From Pseudomonas extremorientalis (GTDB lineage Bacteria; Pseudomonadota; Gammaproteobacteria; Pseudomonadales; Pseudomonadaceae), in assembly GCF_001870465.1 (NCBI RefSeq), contig NZ_MDGK01000031.1:1-64000 (forward strand): a stretch of 64,000 bases of DNA, given 5' to 3'. How positions within the stretch are numbered: the stretch's first letter is position 1; the number at the start of each line of letters is the position of its first letter. The translations under genes and the position numbers were made by a program. Of the stretch, positions 25,315 through 35,115 are shown piece after piece. Under the pieces are notes generated by a model. The model did not search any database, was not told the origin of the DNA, and was given only the letters and a program-made list of their open reading frames with translations.

Positions 25315-25854
25315 ATGGCACGACTACAAGAGATTTACCGGAAGGAAATCGCCCCTAAGCTTAAGGAAGAACTTAAGCTTGGGAACGTGATGGAAGTTCC
25401 GCGCGTTACCAAAATCACCCTGAACATGGGTTTGGGCGAAGCGATCGGTGACAAAAAAGTCATCGAGCACGCTGTTGCTGACCTGGAAAAGATCACCGGC
25501 CAGAAAGTCGTTGTGACTTACGCTCGGAAATCCATCGCTGGCTTTAAAGTCCGTGAAGGTTGGCCGATCGGCGTCAAAGTGACCCTGCGCCGTGAGCGTA
25601 TGTACGAATTCCTGGATCGTCTGCTGTCGATCTCCCTGCCTCGGGTTCGCGACTTCCGCGGCCTGAATGCCAAGTCCTTCGATGGTCGTGGTAACTACAG
25701 CATGGGCGTGAAAGAGCAGATCATCTTCCCGGAAATCGACTACGACAAGATCGATGCTCTCCGCGGTCTGGACATCACCCTGACCACCACTGCCAAGAAC
25801 GATGATGAAGGTCGCGCCCTGTTGCGTGCTTTCAAATTCCCGTTCCGCAACTGA
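25315..25854 (+). CDS. rplE: 50S ribosomal protein L5
   Basis: L5 binds 5S rRNA and bridges to S13. The 179-residue protein starts [19 protein letters not shown] and has the signature [15 protein letters not shown] and the P-site loop [10 protein letters not shown]. In E. coli the S8 repressor site covers the start of this gene; I could not identify the equivalent fold here. Confidence 0.98.
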   Translation: MARLQEIYRKEIAPKLKEELKLGNVMEVPRVTKITLNMGLGEAIGDKKVIEHAVADLEKITGQKVVVTYARKSIAGFKVREGWPIGVKVTLRRERMYEFLDRLLSISLPRVRDFRGLNAKSFDGRGNYSMGVKEQIIFPEIDYDKIDALRGLDITLTTTAKNDDEGRALLRAFKFPFRN

Positions 25855-25867
25855 TTGGAGTAGGACC

Positions 25868-26173
25868 ATGGCCAAGATGAGCATGAAAAACCGCGAGCTG
25901 AAACGTCAGCTCACGGTTGCCAAGTACGCCAAGAAGCGTGCAGCACTGAAAGCAATCATCGTTGATCTGAACGCAAGTCCAGAAGCGCGTTGGGAAGCTA
26001 CAGTTGCTCTGCAGAAGCAGCCACGTGATGCAAGCGCTTCGCGCATGCGTAACCGCTGCCGCCTGACTGGTCGTCCACACGGCGTTTACCGCAAGTTCGG
26101 CCTCGGCCGTAACAAACTGCGTGAAGCGGCAATGCGTGGTGACGTACCTGGTCTGGTTAAAGCCAGCTGGTAA
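25868..26173 (+). CDS. rpsN: 30S ribosomal protein S14 (zinc-independent form)
   Basis: S14 belongs to the 30S head. The ATG at 25868 gives [15 protein letters not shown] (101 residues), the long form lacking the two CXXC zinc motifs. [28 protein letters not shown] is the conserved C-terminal block. A 206-base gap with two terminator-like hairpins follows. Confidence 0.98.
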   Translation: MAKMSMKNRELKRQLTVAKYAKKRAALKAIIVDLNASPEARWEATVALQKQPRDASASRMRNRCRLTGRPHGVYRKFGLGRNKLREAAMRGDVPGLVKASW

Positions 26174-26238
26174 GTACTTTCAACGTCCAGGTGGTCGATG
26201 TCGCAAGATACTGACCGCCGGTGACCTTGAATCTGGAA

Positions 26239-26263
26239 CAAGCCCCTTTTGGGGCTTGTTTCA
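26239..26263 (+). terminator. Terminator-like hairpin inside the spc operon
   Basis: CAAGCCCC (26239-26246) and GGGGCTTG (26251-26258) form an 8-bp perfect stem with loop TTTT, followed by TTTCATTT. It lies between rpsN and rpsH, where E. coli has no comparable gap. Confidence 0.65.
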
Positions 26264-26285
26264 TTTCTGGAGTGTGTCTAAAATA
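26257..26285 (+). promoter_or_regulatory. Candidate internal promoter upstream of rpsH
   Basis: TTGTTT (26257-26262) is 17 bases from TAAAAT (26280-26285). The -10 is good and the -35 weak. It could restart transcription after the preceding hairpin. Confidence 0.35.
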
Positions 26286-26337
26286 CGCGGCTCGCCTGAG
26301 CCCGTGTGTTTTACCCGGAGATTCTCGGCGACATATG

Positions 26338-26359
26338 TAGCCGCAAGGCTAATTTTTTT
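26338..26359 (+). terminator. Second terminator-like hairpin, just before rpsH
   Basis: TAGCC (26338-26342) and GGCTA (26347-26351) close a GCAA (GNRA) tetraloop, followed by A and seven T residues. The stem is only 5 bp. The same GGCTA could instead pair with TAGCC at 26374-26378, looping out the rpsH ribosome-binding site. Confidence 0.4.
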
Positions 26360-26379
26360 GTATTAGGAGCGTCTAGCCC

Positions 26380-26772
26380 ATGAGTATGCAGGACCCGTTA
26401 GCGGACATGCTAACTCGTATCCGTAATGCCCAGATGGCTGAAAAGTCCGTCGTAAGCATGCCATCTTCCAAGTTGAAGGTTGCTGTTGCCAAAGTCCTGA
26501 AAGACGAAGGCTACATTGCGGGTTATCAGATCAGCAGCGATGTAAAAGCACTGCTGTCCATCGAGCTGAAGTACTTCGAAGGCCGTTCGGTCATCGAGGA
26601 AGTGAAGCGCGTTAGCCGTCCAGGCCTGCGTCAGTACAAGTCCGCTGAAGATCTGCCGAAAGTTCGTGGCGGTCTGGGCGTGTCTATCGTCTCCACCAAC
26701 AAAGGTGTGATGACGGATCGTGCTGCGCGCGCTGCCGGTGTCGGCGGCGAAGTTCTTTGCACTGTGTTCTAA
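26380..26772 (+). CDS. rpsH: 30S ribosomal protein S8
   Basis: S8 binds central-domain 16S rRNA and in E. coli represses the spc mRNA. The 130-residue product starts [20 protein letters not shown] and ends with the signature [34 protein letters not shown] lies 10 bases upstream of the ATG, between two TAGCC/GGCTA elements. Confidence 0.98.
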   Translation: MSMQDPLADMLTRIRNAQMAEKSVVSMPSSKLKVAVAKVLKDEGYIAGYQISSDVKALLSIELKYFEGRSVIEEVKRVSRPGLRQYKSAEDLPKVRGGLGVSIVSTNKGVMTDRAARAAGVGGEVLCTVF

Positions 26773-26784
26773 GGGGGGATAAGC

Positions 26785-27318
26785 ATGTCTCGCGTCGCTA
26801 AGAACCCCGTTAAGCTGCCAGCCGGTGTCGAAGTCAAATTCGCAGGCCAACAGCTTTCGGTGAAGGGTGCCAAGGGTACTCTTGAACTGAACATCCATTC
26901 GTCCGTTGAGATCGTTGAAGAAGCGGGTGAGCTGCGTTTTGCTGCTCGCAATGGCGATCAACAAACTCGCGCAATGGCCGGTACCACGCGTGCGTTGGTA
27001 AACAACATGGTCCAAGGCGTAAGCCAAGGCTTCGAGCGTAAGCTCCAGCTGGTCGGTGTTGGTTACAAAGCGCAAGCAAAAGGCACGGTTTTGAACCTGG
27101 CCCTTGGCTTCTCGCACCCTGTGGATTACGAACTGCCAGCGGGCATCACTGCTGAGACTCCTAGCCAGACCGATATCCTGATCAAGGGCATCGACAAGCA
27201 GCTGGTAGGTCAAGTGGCCGCTGAGATCCGCGACTTCCGTCCACCAGAGCCGTACAAAGGCAAAGGTGTGCGCTACGCGGACGAAGTCGTCCGTCGTAAA
27301 GAAGCCAAGAAGAAGTAG
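26785..27318 (+). CDS. rplF: 50S ribosomal protein L6
   Basis: L6 lies near the factor-binding site. The 177-residue protein has two similar RNA-binding domains and the C-terminal signature [16 protein letters not shown]. Start ATG 26785 ([19 protein letters not shown]) after GGGGG. Confidence 0.98.
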   Translation: MSRVAKNPVKLPAGVEVKFAGQQLSVKGAKGTLELNIHSSVEIVEEAGELRFAARNGDQQTRAMAGTTRALVNNMVQGVSQGFERKLQLVGVGYKAQAKGTVLNLALGFSHPVDYELPAGITAETPSQTDILIKGIDKQLVGQVAAEIRDFRPPEPYKGKGVRYADEVVRRKEAKKK

Positions 27319-27328
27319 GGCATAGCAA

Positions 27329-27679
27329 ATGACCGACAAAAAAGTTACTCGACTGCGTCGCGCTCGCAAAGCACGCCTGAAAATGCACGAACTCGAAGTC
27401 GTGCGTCTCTGCGTGTTCCGCTCGTCGCAGCACATCTACGCCCAGGTCATCTCGGCCGACGGCAACAAAGTCCTGGCAAGCGCCTCGACTTTGGATAAAG
27501 AACTGCGTGATGGTGCCACCGGCAACATCGACGCGGCCACAAAGGTTGGCCAGCTGGTCGCTACGCGTGCTAAGGCCGCTGGCGTCTCGCAAGTGGCTTT
27601 CGACCGCTCTGGCTTCAAGTACCACGGTCGCGTGAAAGCGCTGGCTGATGCTGCTCGTGAAGCTGGGCTGGAGTTCTAA
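27329..27679 (+). CDS. rplR: 50S ribosomal protein L18
   Basis: L18 binds 5S rRNA with L5 and L25. The 116-residue basic protein has an N-terminal Arg/Lys-rich tail and the conserved C-terminal segment [21 protein letters not shown]. rpsE follows after 3 bases. Confidence 0.98.
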   Translation: MTDKKVTRLRRARKARLKMHELEVVRLCVFRSSQHIYAQVISADGNKVLASASTLDKELRDGATGNIDAATKVGQLVATRAKAAGVSQVAFDRSGFKYHGRVKALADAAREAGLEF

Positions 27680-27682
27680 GTT

Positions 27683-28183
27683 ATGTCAAATAACGACCAA
27701 AAGCGCGACGAAGGCTACATTGAGAAGCTGGTTCAAGTTAACCGCGTAGCCAAAACCGTTAAAGGCGGCCGTATCTTCACTTTCACCGCGTTGACCGTGG
27801 TAGGTGATGGTAAAGGGCGTGTTGGCTTCGGCCGTGGCAAGTCACGTGAGGTGCCTGCTGCGATCCAGAAAGCAATGGAAGCTGCTCGTCGCAACATGAT
27901 CCAAGTTGATCTGAACGGCACCACGCTGCAGTACGCAATGAAGTCCGCCCATGGCGCTTCGAAGGTGTACATGCAGCCTGCTTCTGAAGGTACCGGTATC
28001 ATCGCTGGCGGCGCTATGCGTGCTGTCCTCGAAGTTGCTGGCGTTCAGAACGTTCTGGCCAAGTGCTACGGCTCGACTAACCCGGTTAACGTGGTTCACG
28101 CCACTTTCAAAGGTTTGAAAGCTATGCAATCTCCTGAGTCCATCGCTGCCAAGCGTGGTCTGACTGTCAAGGAGATCTTCTGA
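27683..28183 (+). CDS. rpsE: 30S ribosomal protein S5
   Basis: S5 affects decoding fidelity and spectinomycin sensitivity. The 166-residue product has the signature [19 protein letters not shown] and the spectinomycin-loop Lys/Gly region intact. Start ATG at 27683. Confidence 0.98.
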
Positions 28184-28185
28184 TC

Positions 28186-28362
28186 ATGGCTACCGTTAAA
28201 GTAACGCTGATCAAAAGCATGACCGGCCGCATCCCTAACCACAAACTGTGCGTTAAAGGTCTGGGTCTGCGTCGCATCGGTCACACTGTAGAAGTCCAGG
28301 ATACTCCCGAGAATCGCGGGATGATCAACAAGGCTTACTACATGCTGCGTGTAGAGGGTTAA
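28186..28362 (+). CDS. rpmD: 50S ribosomal protein L30
   Basis: A 58-residue protein read directly from the DNA: it begins [20 protein letters not shown] and ends YYMLRVEG. It carries the L30 signature [19 protein letters not shown]. The gene fits exactly between rpsE and rplO, 2 bases after the rpsE stop and 3 before rplO. Confidence 0.97.
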
Positions 28363-28365
28363 TCG

Positions 28366-28803
28366 ATGAAACTCAATGATCTGAGTCCAGCGCCGGGTTC
28401 CCGTCGCGAAAAGCATCGTCCGGGCCGTGGTATCGGTAGCGGTTTGGGTAAGACTGGTGGCCGTGGCCACAAAGGTCAAACCTCCCGCTCCGGTGGCACC
28501 ATTGCTCCAGGCTTTGAAGGCGGTCAACAGCCGCTGCATCGTCGCCTGCCTAAGTTCGGTTTCGTATCCCTGAAAGCCATGGATCGCGCAGAAGTGCGTC
28601 TGTCCGAGCTGGCTAAAGTGGAAGGCGACATCGTTACTGTGCAGACCCTGAAAGATGCCAACGTGATTAACGTCAACGTACAGCGTGTGAAAATCATGCT
28701 GTCCGGTGAAGTGACTCGCGCTGTCACTATCGGCAAGGGAATCGGCGCCACCAAGGGTGCGCGTTCGGCTATCGAAGCAGCTGGCGGCAAGTTCGAGGAA
28801 TAA
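28366..28803 (+). CDS. rplO: 50S ribosomal protein L15
   Basis: L15 is a late-assembly 50S protein. The 145-residue product has the Gly/Arg-rich N-terminal extension ([21 protein letters not shown]) and the C-terminal Ile-Glu-Ala-Ala-Gly-Gly signature. The secY ATG starts directly after its stop. Confidence 0.98.
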   Translation: MKLNDLSPAPGSRREKHRPGRGIGSGLGKTGGRGHKGQTSRSGGTIAPGFEGGQQPLHRRLPKFGFVSLKAMDRAEVRLSELAKVEGDIVTVQTLKDANVINVNVQRVKIMLSGEVTRAVTIGKGIGATKGARSAIEAAGGKFEE

Positions 28804-30132
28804 ATGGCTAAGCAAGGTGCTCTCTCAGCGCTCGGCAAAGGCGGTATGTCTGAACTTTGGGCTCGTCTGCGTTTTCTGTTCCTGGCGATTATCGTCTACC
28901 GAATAGGCGCACACATCCCGGTTCCAGGTATCAACCCGGACCGACTCGCAGACCTGTTTCGACAGAATGAGGGGACCATTCTTAGCTTGTTCAACATGTT
29001 TTCCGGCGGCGCGCTGGAGCGGATGAGCATCTTTGCACTGGGGATCATGCCGTACATCTCGGCATCGATCATCATGCAACTGATGACCGCCGTCAGTCCG
29101 CAGCTGGAGCAGTTGAAGAAGGAAGGTGAAGCTGGCCGTCGCAAGATTAGCCAGTACACCCGCTACGGCACTGTCATCCTCGCCCTGGTTCAAGCTATCG
29201 GCATGTCCGTTGGCCTGGCCGGGCAGGGTGTTGCGTTCACTGGTGACTTTGGCTTCCATTTCGTCGCGGTATCCACGTTTGTGGCTGGTGCGATGTTCAT
29301 GATGTGGCTGGGTGAGCAGATTACTGAGCGTGGTGTTGGCAACGGTATCTCGATGTTGATTTTCGCAGGTATCGTCGCCGGTCTTCCGAGAGCGATTGGG
29401 CAGTCTTTCGAGTCTGCACGTCAGGGTGATATCAATATCTTTGCCTTGGTTGCCATCGGTTTGCTGGCAGTAGCGATTATCGGTTTTGTGGTGTTCATTG
29501 AGCGTGGTCAGCGTCGTATTGCTGTTCACTACGCCAAGCGTCAGCAGGGCCGTAAGGTTTTTGCTGCGCAGACCAGCCACTTGCCGCTGAAAGTGAATAT
29601 GGCCGGTGTTATTCCGGCAATTTTCGCGAGCAGCATTTTGCTGTTTCCGGCTTCGTTGGGTACCTGGTTTGGTCAGTCTGAAAATATGGGCTGGCTGCAG
29701 GACCTCTCTCAGTCGATCGCTCCTGGTCAGCCGTTGAATATTCTGCTGTTTAGTGCAGGGATTATTTTCTTCTGCTTCTTCTATACGGCGTTGATGTTCA
29801 ATCCGAAAGACGTAGCGGAAAACCTGAAGAAGTCCGGTGCCTTTATTCCGGGCATCCGTCCAGGTGAGCAGTCTGCGCGCTACATTGATGGCGTTCTGAC
29901 TCGTTTGACCCTGTTCGGTGCTCTATATATGACGGCCGTGTGCTTGTTGCCCCAGTTCCTGGTGGTTGCAGCAAACGTTCCGTTCTACCTTGGCGGGACC
30001 TCGTTGCTGATCGTGGTCGTGGTTGTGATGGACTTCATGTCCCAAGTACAATCGCACCTCGTTTCGCACCAGTACGAATCCCTGATGAAGAAAGCCAACC
30101 TGAAGGGCTACGGCAGCGGCATGTTGCGCTGA
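28804..30132 (+). CDS. secY: Preprotein translocase channel SecY
   Basis: SecY is the inner-membrane protein-conducting channel. The 442-residue protein has ten hydrophobic segments, the plug region, the signature [19 protein letters not shown] and the cytosolic loop before ADNLKKSG-like residues (here [17 protein letters not shown]). Its partner secE is at 3.0 kb. Translation starts immediately after rplO. Confidence 0.98.
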
Positions 30133-30160
30133 GTACCCCATAAGGTTCGAGGAGTTGGTG

Positions 30161-30277
30161 ATGAAAGTTCGTGCATCGGTGAAAAAGCTGTGCCGTAACT
30201 GCAAGATTATTCGCCGCGAAGGTGTTGTTCGAGTAATTTGCAGCGCGGAACCGCGTCACAAACAGCGCCAAGGCTGA
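30161..30277 (+). CDS. rpmJ: 50S ribosomal protein L36 (zinc-binding form)
   Basis: A 38-residue protein read from the [23 protein letters not shown] at the start, ending in PRHKQRQG. Cys11, Cys14, Cys27 and His33 form the zinc knuckle of the C+ type, which is expected to be swapped for a zinc-free paralogue during zinc starvation. GAGGAG precedes the ATG. It ends the spc section. Confidence 0.97.
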
Positions 30278-30294
30278 GTGTGATCCGCTTGAAG

Positions 30295-30325
30295 CCCGGC
30301 AGCTAGTGCGCTGCCGGGTTGATTA
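30295..30325 (+). terminator. Terminator-like hairpin after rpmJ
   Basis: A perfect 9-bp stem (CCCGGCAGC at 30295-30303, GCTGCCGGG at 30310-30318) is followed by a T-rich but interrupted tract (TTGATTATTTGTT). Probably ends most spc transcripts; it abuts the next promoter. Confidence 0.7.
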
Positions 30326-30347
30326 TTTGTTATTACAGCGATATTAT
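30319..30347 (+). promoter_or_regulatory. Promoter of the alpha operon
   Basis: TTGATT (30319-30324) and TATTAT (30342-30347) are 17 bases apart, about 60 bases before rpsM. The -35 overlaps the tail of the preceding terminator. The short leader to rpsM is where S4 represses the alpha operon in E. coli; I see no clear match to that pseudoknot. Confidence 0.6.
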
Positions 30348-30406
30348 CTCGCGCCCTATTTCTTGGCTTCCGGGGCGTAGGTAGCTGTCAATTGGAGTCC
30401 CACTGA

Positions 30407-30763
30407 ATGGCCCGTATTGCAGGCGTTAACATTCCAGATAACAAGCACACTGTTATCTCGCTGACCTACATCTATGGTGTTGGTCGCACTACTGCGCAGA
30501 AAATTTGCGCAGTCGCTGGTGTAAATCCAGCCGCTAAGATCAAGGATCTGAGCGACGAGCAGATTGAACAGCTGCGTGGCGAAGTGGCGAAGTTCACCAC
30601 TGAAGGTGACCTGCGTCGCGAAATCAACATGAAAATCAAGCGTTTGATGGACCTCGGTTGCTATCGCGGTCTGCGTCATCGTCGTGGTCTTCCAGTACGC
30701 GGTCAGCGTACCAAGACTAACGCGCGTACCCGTAAAGGTCCGCGTAAGCCGATCCGCAAGTAA
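30407..30763 (+). CDS. rpsM: 30S ribosomal protein S13
   Basis: S13 contacts L5 and the P-site tRNA. The 118-residue product starts [20 protein letters not shown] and has the C-terminal signature [24 protein letters not shown] precedes the ATG. First gene of the alpha operon. Confidence 0.98.
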   Translation: MARIAGVNIPDNKHTVISLTYIYGVGRTTAQKICAVAGVNPAAKIKDLSDEQIEQLRGEVAKFTTEGDLRREINMKIKRLMDLGCYRGLRHRRGLPVRGQRTKTNARTRKGPRKPIRK

Positions 30764-30793
30764 TCGCCCCAGCGAATCGACAGGAAAATTATC

Positions 30794-31183
30794 ATGGCAA
30801 AACCTGCTGCTCGTCCTCGTAAAAAAGTTAAAAAGACAGTGGTTGATGGCATCGCCCACATCCATGCTTCTTTTAACAACACCATCGTGACCATCACCGA
30901 CCGTCAAGGTAACGCGCTTTCTTGGGCTACCTCCGGTGGTTCGGGTTTCCGCGGTTCCCGCAAGTCCACCCCGTTTGCTGCTCAAGTAGCTGCTGAACGT
31001 GCTGGTCAAGCTGCGCTGGAATACGGCCTGAAAAACCTCGACGTTAACGTCAAAGGTCCAGGTCCAGGTCGTGAGTCTGCTGTCCGTGCTTTGAACGGCT
31101 GTGGCTATAAGATCGCCAGCATCACCGACGTGACGCCAATCCCGCACAACGGGTGCCGTCCGCCGAAGAAGCGCCGCGTGTAA
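30794..31183 (+). CDS. rpsK: 30S ribosomal protein S11
   Basis: S11 lies on the 30S platform near the mRNA exit. The 129-residue product has [19 protein letters not shown] and the C-terminal [18 protein letters not shown]. Located between rpsM and rpsD as usual. Confidence 0.98.
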   Translation: MAKPAARPRKKVKKTVVDGIAHIHASFNNTIVTITDRQGNALSWATSGGSGFRGSRKSTPFAAQVAAERAGQAALEYGLKNLDVNVKGPGPGRESAVRALNGCGYKIASITDVTPIPHNGCRPPKKRRV

Positions 31184-31201
31184 TCCAGGAGATTGTAAAG
31201 A

Positions 31202-31822
31202 ATGGCTCGTTACATTGGTCCAAAATGCAAACTCGCTCGTCGCGAAGGCACCGATCTCTTTCTGAAGAGCGGCGTGCGCGCGATCGAATCGAAGTGCAAC
31301 ATCGAAGCAGCACCTGGTATCCACGGCCAACGCCGCGGTCGCCAGTCCGACTACGGCACCCAACTGCGTGAAAAGCAGAAGGTCCGTCGTATCTACGGCG
31401 TTCTCGAGCGTCAGTTCAGCGGCTACTACAAAGAAGCTGCTGGCAAGAAAGGTGCAACCGGTGAAAACCTGCTGCAACTGCTCGAATGCCGTCTGGACAA
31501 CGTTGTATACCGTATGGGCTTTGGTTCGACTCGTGCCGAATCCCGTCAGCTGGTATCGCACAAGTCGATCAGCGTTAACGGTCAGACCGTAAACGTTCCG
31601 TCCTACCAGGTTCGTGCTGGTGACGTGGTCGCAGTTCGCGAGAAAGCAAAAAACCAACTTCGCATTGTCCAAGCTCTCGATCTGTGTGCCCAACGTGGCC
31701 GCGTAGAATGGGTAGAAGTAGACACTGAGAAGAAGTCGGGCGTTTTCAAGAACGTTCCTGCTCGCAGTGATCTGTCCGCCGACATCAACGAAAGCCTGAT
31801 TGTCGAGCTCTACTCCAAGTAA
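31202..31822 (+). CDS. rpsD: 30S ribosomal protein S4
   Basis: S4 nucleates 30S assembly and in E. coli represses the alpha operon. The 206-residue protein starts [19 protein letters not shown] and has the S4 RNA-binding domain ([36 protein letters not shown]). Wild-type appearance throughout. Confidence 0.98.
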   Translation: MARYIGPKCKLARREGTDLFLKSGVRAIESKCNIEAAPGIHGQRRGRQSDYGTQLREKQKVRRIYGVLERQFSGYYKEAAGKKGATGENLLQLLECRLDNVVYRMGFGSTRAESRQLVSHKSISVNGQTVNVPSYQVRAGDVVAVREKAKNQLRIVQALDLCAQRGRVEWVEVDTEKKSGVFKNVPARSDLSADINESLIVELYSK

Positions 31823-31844
31823 GGGCTAGAAAATAGGTGCATCC

Positions 31845-32846
31845 ATGCAGATTTCGGTAAATGAGTTCCTGACACCCCGCCACATTGATGTGCAGGTTGT
31901 CAGTCCAACCCGCGCTAAGATCACTCTCGAGCCTCTCGAGCGTGGTTTTGGCCACACCCTGGGCAACGCGCTGCGCCGCATCCTGTTGTCCTCAATGCCC
32001 GGCTGTGCAGTAGTCGAGGCCGAGATTGACGGTGTGCTCCACGAGTACAGCGCCATCGAAGGTGTACAGGAAGACGTAATTGAAATCCTGTTGAACCTTA
32101 AAGGTCTGGCTATCAAGCTGCACGGCCGTGACGAAGTTACGCTGACCTTGTCGAAGAAGGGTTCGGGGGTGGTTACCGCTGCCGATATTCAGCTGGATCA
32201 TGATGTCGAGATCGTTAACCCCGATCACGTAATCGCTAACCTGGCGTCTAACGGCGCCCTGAACATGAAGCTCACCGTAGCTCGTGGTCGTGGTTATGAA
32301 CCGGCCGACTCGCGTCAGAGCGATGAAGACGAAAGCCGCAGCATTGGTCGCTTGCAGCTTGACTCTTCGTTCAGCCCGGTTCGCCGCATCGCATACGTGG
32401 TGGAAAACGCCCGTGTCGAGCAGCGTACTAACCTGGACAAGCTGGTTATTGATCTGGAAACCAACGGTACTCTGGATCCTGAAGAGGCTATCCGCCGCGC
32501 TGCAACCATCCTGCAACAGCAGTTGGCTGCGTTCGTCGACCTCAAGGGTGACAGCGAACCAGTGGTAATCGAGCAGGAAGACGAGATCGATCCGATCCTG
32601 CTTCGCCCGGTTGACGATCTGGAACTGACTGTACGTTCGGCTAACTGCCTTAAGGCGGAAAACATTTACTACATCGGCGACCTGATTCAGCGTACCGAAG
32701 TAGAACTGTTGAAGACTCCGAACCTGGGCAAGAAATCCTTGACTGAAATTAAGGACGTTCTGGCCTCCCGCGGTCTGTCCCTCGGCATGCGCCTCGACAA
32801 CTGGCCGCCTGCAAGTCTTAAGAAGGACGACAAGGCGACTGCCTGA
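31845..32846 (+). CDS. rpoA: DNA-directed RNA polymerase alpha subunit
   Basis: Alpha dimerises to seed RNA polymerase assembly and contacts activators and UP elements. The 333-residue product has the N-terminal dimerisation domain (about 1-235) and the C-terminal domain with [20 protein letters not shown], containing the DNA-contacting Arg, and [20 protein letters not shown]. Start ATG 31845. Confidence 0.99.
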   Translation: MQISVNEFLTPRHIDVQVVSPTRAKITLEPLERGFGHTLGNALRRILLSSMPGCAVVEAEIDGVLHEYSAIEGVQEDVIEILLNLKGLAIKLHGRDEVTLTLSKKGSGVVTAADIQLDHDVEIVNPDHVIANLASNGALNMKLTVARGRGYEPADSRQSDEDESRSIGRLQLDSSFSPVRRIAYVVENARVEQRTNLDKLVIDLETNGTLDPEEAIRRAATILQQQLAAFVDLKGDSEPVVIEQEDEIDPILLRPVDDLELTVRSANCLKAENIYYIGDLIQRTEVELLKTPNLGKKSLTEIKDVLASRGLSLGMRLDNWPPASLKKDDKATA

Positions 32847-32887
32847 TCGTCGTAATCACCGAACGTGAGTTTGGTAAGGAATGAACC

Positions 32888-33274
32888 ATGCGTCATCGTA
32901 AAAGTGGTCGTCACCTGAGCCGTACCAGCTCGCACCGCAAGGCCATGTTCCAAAACATGGCGGTGTCGCTGTTCGAGCACGAGCTGATCAAAACTACACT
33001 GCCGAAAGCTAAAGAACTGCGTCGCGTTGCTGAGCCGCTGATTACTTTGGCCAAGACAGACAGCCTGGCTAACCGCCGTCTGGCTTTCGACCGTACTCGT
33101 TCGAAAGCTATCGTTGGTAAGCTCTTCAACGACCTGGGCAAGCGTTACGCTACCCGTGAGGGTGGCTACCTGCGCATCCTCAAGTGCGGTTTCCGCGCTG
33201 GCGACAACGCGCCTATGGCGTACGTCGAGTTGGTTGATCGTGCTACTGCTGGCGAAGCTGTAAGCGCCGAGTAA
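32888..33274 (+). CDS. rplQ: 50S ribosomal protein L17
   Basis: L17 lies near the tunnel exit. The 128-residue product starts [21 protein letters not shown], the conserved N-terminal block. It ends the alpha operon, followed by a strong terminator. Confidence 0.98.
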
Positions 33275-33295
33275 GACGACAAGCTGTAACGAAGA

Positions 33296-33319
33296 ACCGG
33301 GCCTAGTGCCCGGTTTTTT
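33296..33319 (+). terminator. Terminator of the alpha operon
   Basis: ACCGGGC (33296-33302) and GCCCGGT (33308-33314) form a 7-bp stem followed by a run of T. It closes the 30-kb ribosomal block. Confidence 0.9.
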
Positions 33320-33392
33320 GTGCGCGTTAGAAAAGCGCGATTTGTACAAGCTTCCGTCGATTGTGCTTGGCACTATGCACGAGGGGAGTTTG

Positions 33393-33407
33393 GTAGTTAT
33401 TTTCTAT
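33393..33407 (+). promoter_or_regulatory. Partial OxyR-like motif upstream of katA
   Basis: GTAG (33393-33396), seven bases, CTAT (33404-33407) matches one half of the four-tetranucleotide OxyR pattern; the second half (7 bases further) is not convincing. katA is OxyR-activated in other pseudomonads, which motivates the call. Confidence 0.3.
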
Positions 33408-33411
33408 CGAG

Positions 33412-33437
33412 GCCTACAATTTAATGAATTTGTAGGC
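33412..33437. promoter_or_regulatory. 26-bp palindrome upstream of katA
   Basis: GCCTACAA (33412-33419) and TTGTAGGC (33430-33437) are perfect inverted arms around a 10-base AT-rich core, 75 bases upstream of the katA start. It could be an operator or a 5'-UTR hairpin. No T tract follows. Confidence 0.5.
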
Positions 33438-33511
33438 GTCATGTTGATGATCAATACTCCCTCCAAGCCGATTAGCCGGCAGTTTCAAGTCCGACCTGAG
33501 GGAAATTGAGC

Positions 33512-34960
33512 ATGAGCCAGAATAAAATCCTTACGACCGCCAGCGGTGCTCCCGTTGCGGACAACCAGAATTCCCGTTCCGCAGGCCCGCGTGGCCCGTT
33601 GCTCCTCGACGATTTTCACCTGATTGAGAAGCTCGCTCACTTCAACCGTGAAAACATCCCTGAACGCCGCGTACACGCCAAAGGCTCGGGTGCCTATGGC
33701 ACTTTCACGGTCACCAAAGACATTACCCAATACACCAGTGCTAAGTTGTTCGAGTCAGTCGGCAAGCAGACGCCGACTTTCCTGCGCTTTTCTACGGTAG
33801 GTGGTGAGCGCGGTTCGGCTGATACCGAGCGCGACCCACGCGGGTTCGCCCTTAAGTTCTACACCGAAGAAGGCAACTGGGACATCGTGGGTAACAACAC
33901 CCCTGTGTTCTTCATTCGCGATCCGTTGAAGTTTCCTGACTTCATCCATACCCAGAAGCGCTTGCCGCAAAGCAACCTGAAAAGCGCGCAAATGATGTGG
34001 GACTTCTGGTCTCACTCCCCTGAGGCGTTGCACCAGGTCACCATTCTGTTTTCCGACCGTGGCATTCCCGATGGCTACCGCCATATGCACGGTTTTGGCA
34101 GCCACACCTATAGCCTGATCAACGCCAAGGGCGAGCGTCACTGGGTCAAGTGGCACTACAAAACCAAACAGGGCATCAAGAACCTGGCGCCGGCCGAAGC
34201 TGGACGTTTGGCCGGTACTGACCCTGATTACGCCCAGCGCGATCTCTTTGGCGCGATCGAGCGCGGTGACTTCCCGAAATGGCGCGTGTGCATCCAGATC
34301 ATGACCGAGGCCCAGGCCAACGCTCATTACGAGAATCCTTTCGATGTGACCAAAACCTGGTCGCAGAAGGAATTCCCTTTGATCGAAGTCGGCGAACTGG
34401 AGTTGAACCGCAACCCGCAGAACTACTTTGCTGAAGTGGAGCAAGCCGCATTCGGTCCGAGCAATATGGTTCCAGGCGTAGGCCTGTCGCCAGACCGCAT
34501 GCTGCAAGGTCGTGTATTCGCCTACGCAGATGCCCACCGCTACCGCGTTGGTACCAATCACCAGCAACTGCCGGTGAACGCCCCACGTAGCCCAGTAAAC
34601 AGCTACCAGCGTGATGGCTCGATGGCATTCGGCAGTAACGGTGGTGCGGCGCCTAATTACGAGCCGAACAGCTACGCCGATGCACCGAAGCAAGCGCCAC
34701 AGTATGCAGAGCCTGCACTGGCACTTAATGGCGCGGCTGACCGCTACGATCACAGAGAGGACACTGATTACTACAGTCACGCAGGTGCGCTGTTCCGCCT
34801 GATGAGCGATGAGCAGAAAGCGTTGCTCACCAACAACATTGCCGGCGCAATGGGTGGCGTTTCCAGCGACGTGGTTCAGCGCCAGCTGCAACACTTCTAC
34901 AAGGCTGATCCTGCTTATGGAGAAGCAATCGCAAAGGCGTTGGGTGTATCGCTTAACTGA
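33512..34960 (+). CDS. katA: Monofunctional haem catalase KatA
   Basis: Catalase converts hydrogen peroxide to water and oxygen. The 482-residue small-subunit enzyme has the distal His55 in [12 protein letters not shown], the distal Asn in [13 protein letters not shown] (about 128-129) and the proximal haem ligand Tyr338 in [12 protein letters not shown]. No flavodoxin-like C-terminal domain is present. The ATG at 33512 has GAGGG nine bases upstream; an in-frame TTG at 33506 is too close to it. Gene order rplQ-katA-ftnA-uvrA matches P. aeruginosa PA4237-PA4234, where KatA is the main housekeeping catalase. A terminator follows. Confidence 0.96.
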   Translation: MSQNKILTTASGAPVADNQNSRSAGPRGPLLLDDFHLIEKLAHFNRENIPERRVHAKGSGAYGTFTVTKDITQYTSAKLFESVGKQTPTFLRFSTVGGERGSADTERDPRGFALKFYTEEGNWDIVGNNTPVFFIRDPLKFPDFIHTQKRLPQSNLKSAQMMWDFWSHSPEALHQVTILFSDRGIPDGYRHMHGFGSHTYSLINAKGERHWVKWHYKTKQGIKNLAPAEAGRLAGTDPDYAQRDLFGAIERGDFPKWRVCIQIMTEAQANAHYENPFDVTKTWSQKEFPLIEVGELELNRNPQNYFAEVEQAAFGPSNMVPGVGLSPDRMLQGRVFAYADAHRYRVGTNHQQLPVNAPRSPVNSYQRDGSMAFGSNGGAAPNYEPNSYADAPKQAPQYAEPALALNGAADRYDHREDTDYYSHAGALFRLMSDEQKALLTNNIAGAMGGVSSDVVQRQLQHFYKADPAYGEAIAKALGVSLN

Positions 34961-34977
34961 CTCTAAACGATAAGCAG

Positions 34978-35003
34978 AACCGCCCTCATTTGGGCGGTTT
35001 TTG
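34978..35003 (+). terminator. Terminator after katA
   Basis: AACCGCCC (34978-34985) and GGGCGGTT (34992-34999) form an 8-bp stem, and the second arm runs into TTTT. katA is therefore mainly transcribed alone. Confidence 0.85.
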
Positions 35004-35115
35004 CGTTAAATCCGCTACTTTTCTCGGGAAATCTTCACTTTTCTGCCGTTGGTCCCGTGACCTTCGAGTCATCATGGTTCAAACTACAGACTTTCAAGCA
35101 GGGAGATGTAGGGCG

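Noticed and set aside
33393..33429. Full OxyR site before katA
   Set aside because: Only the first two of four tetranucleotides match.
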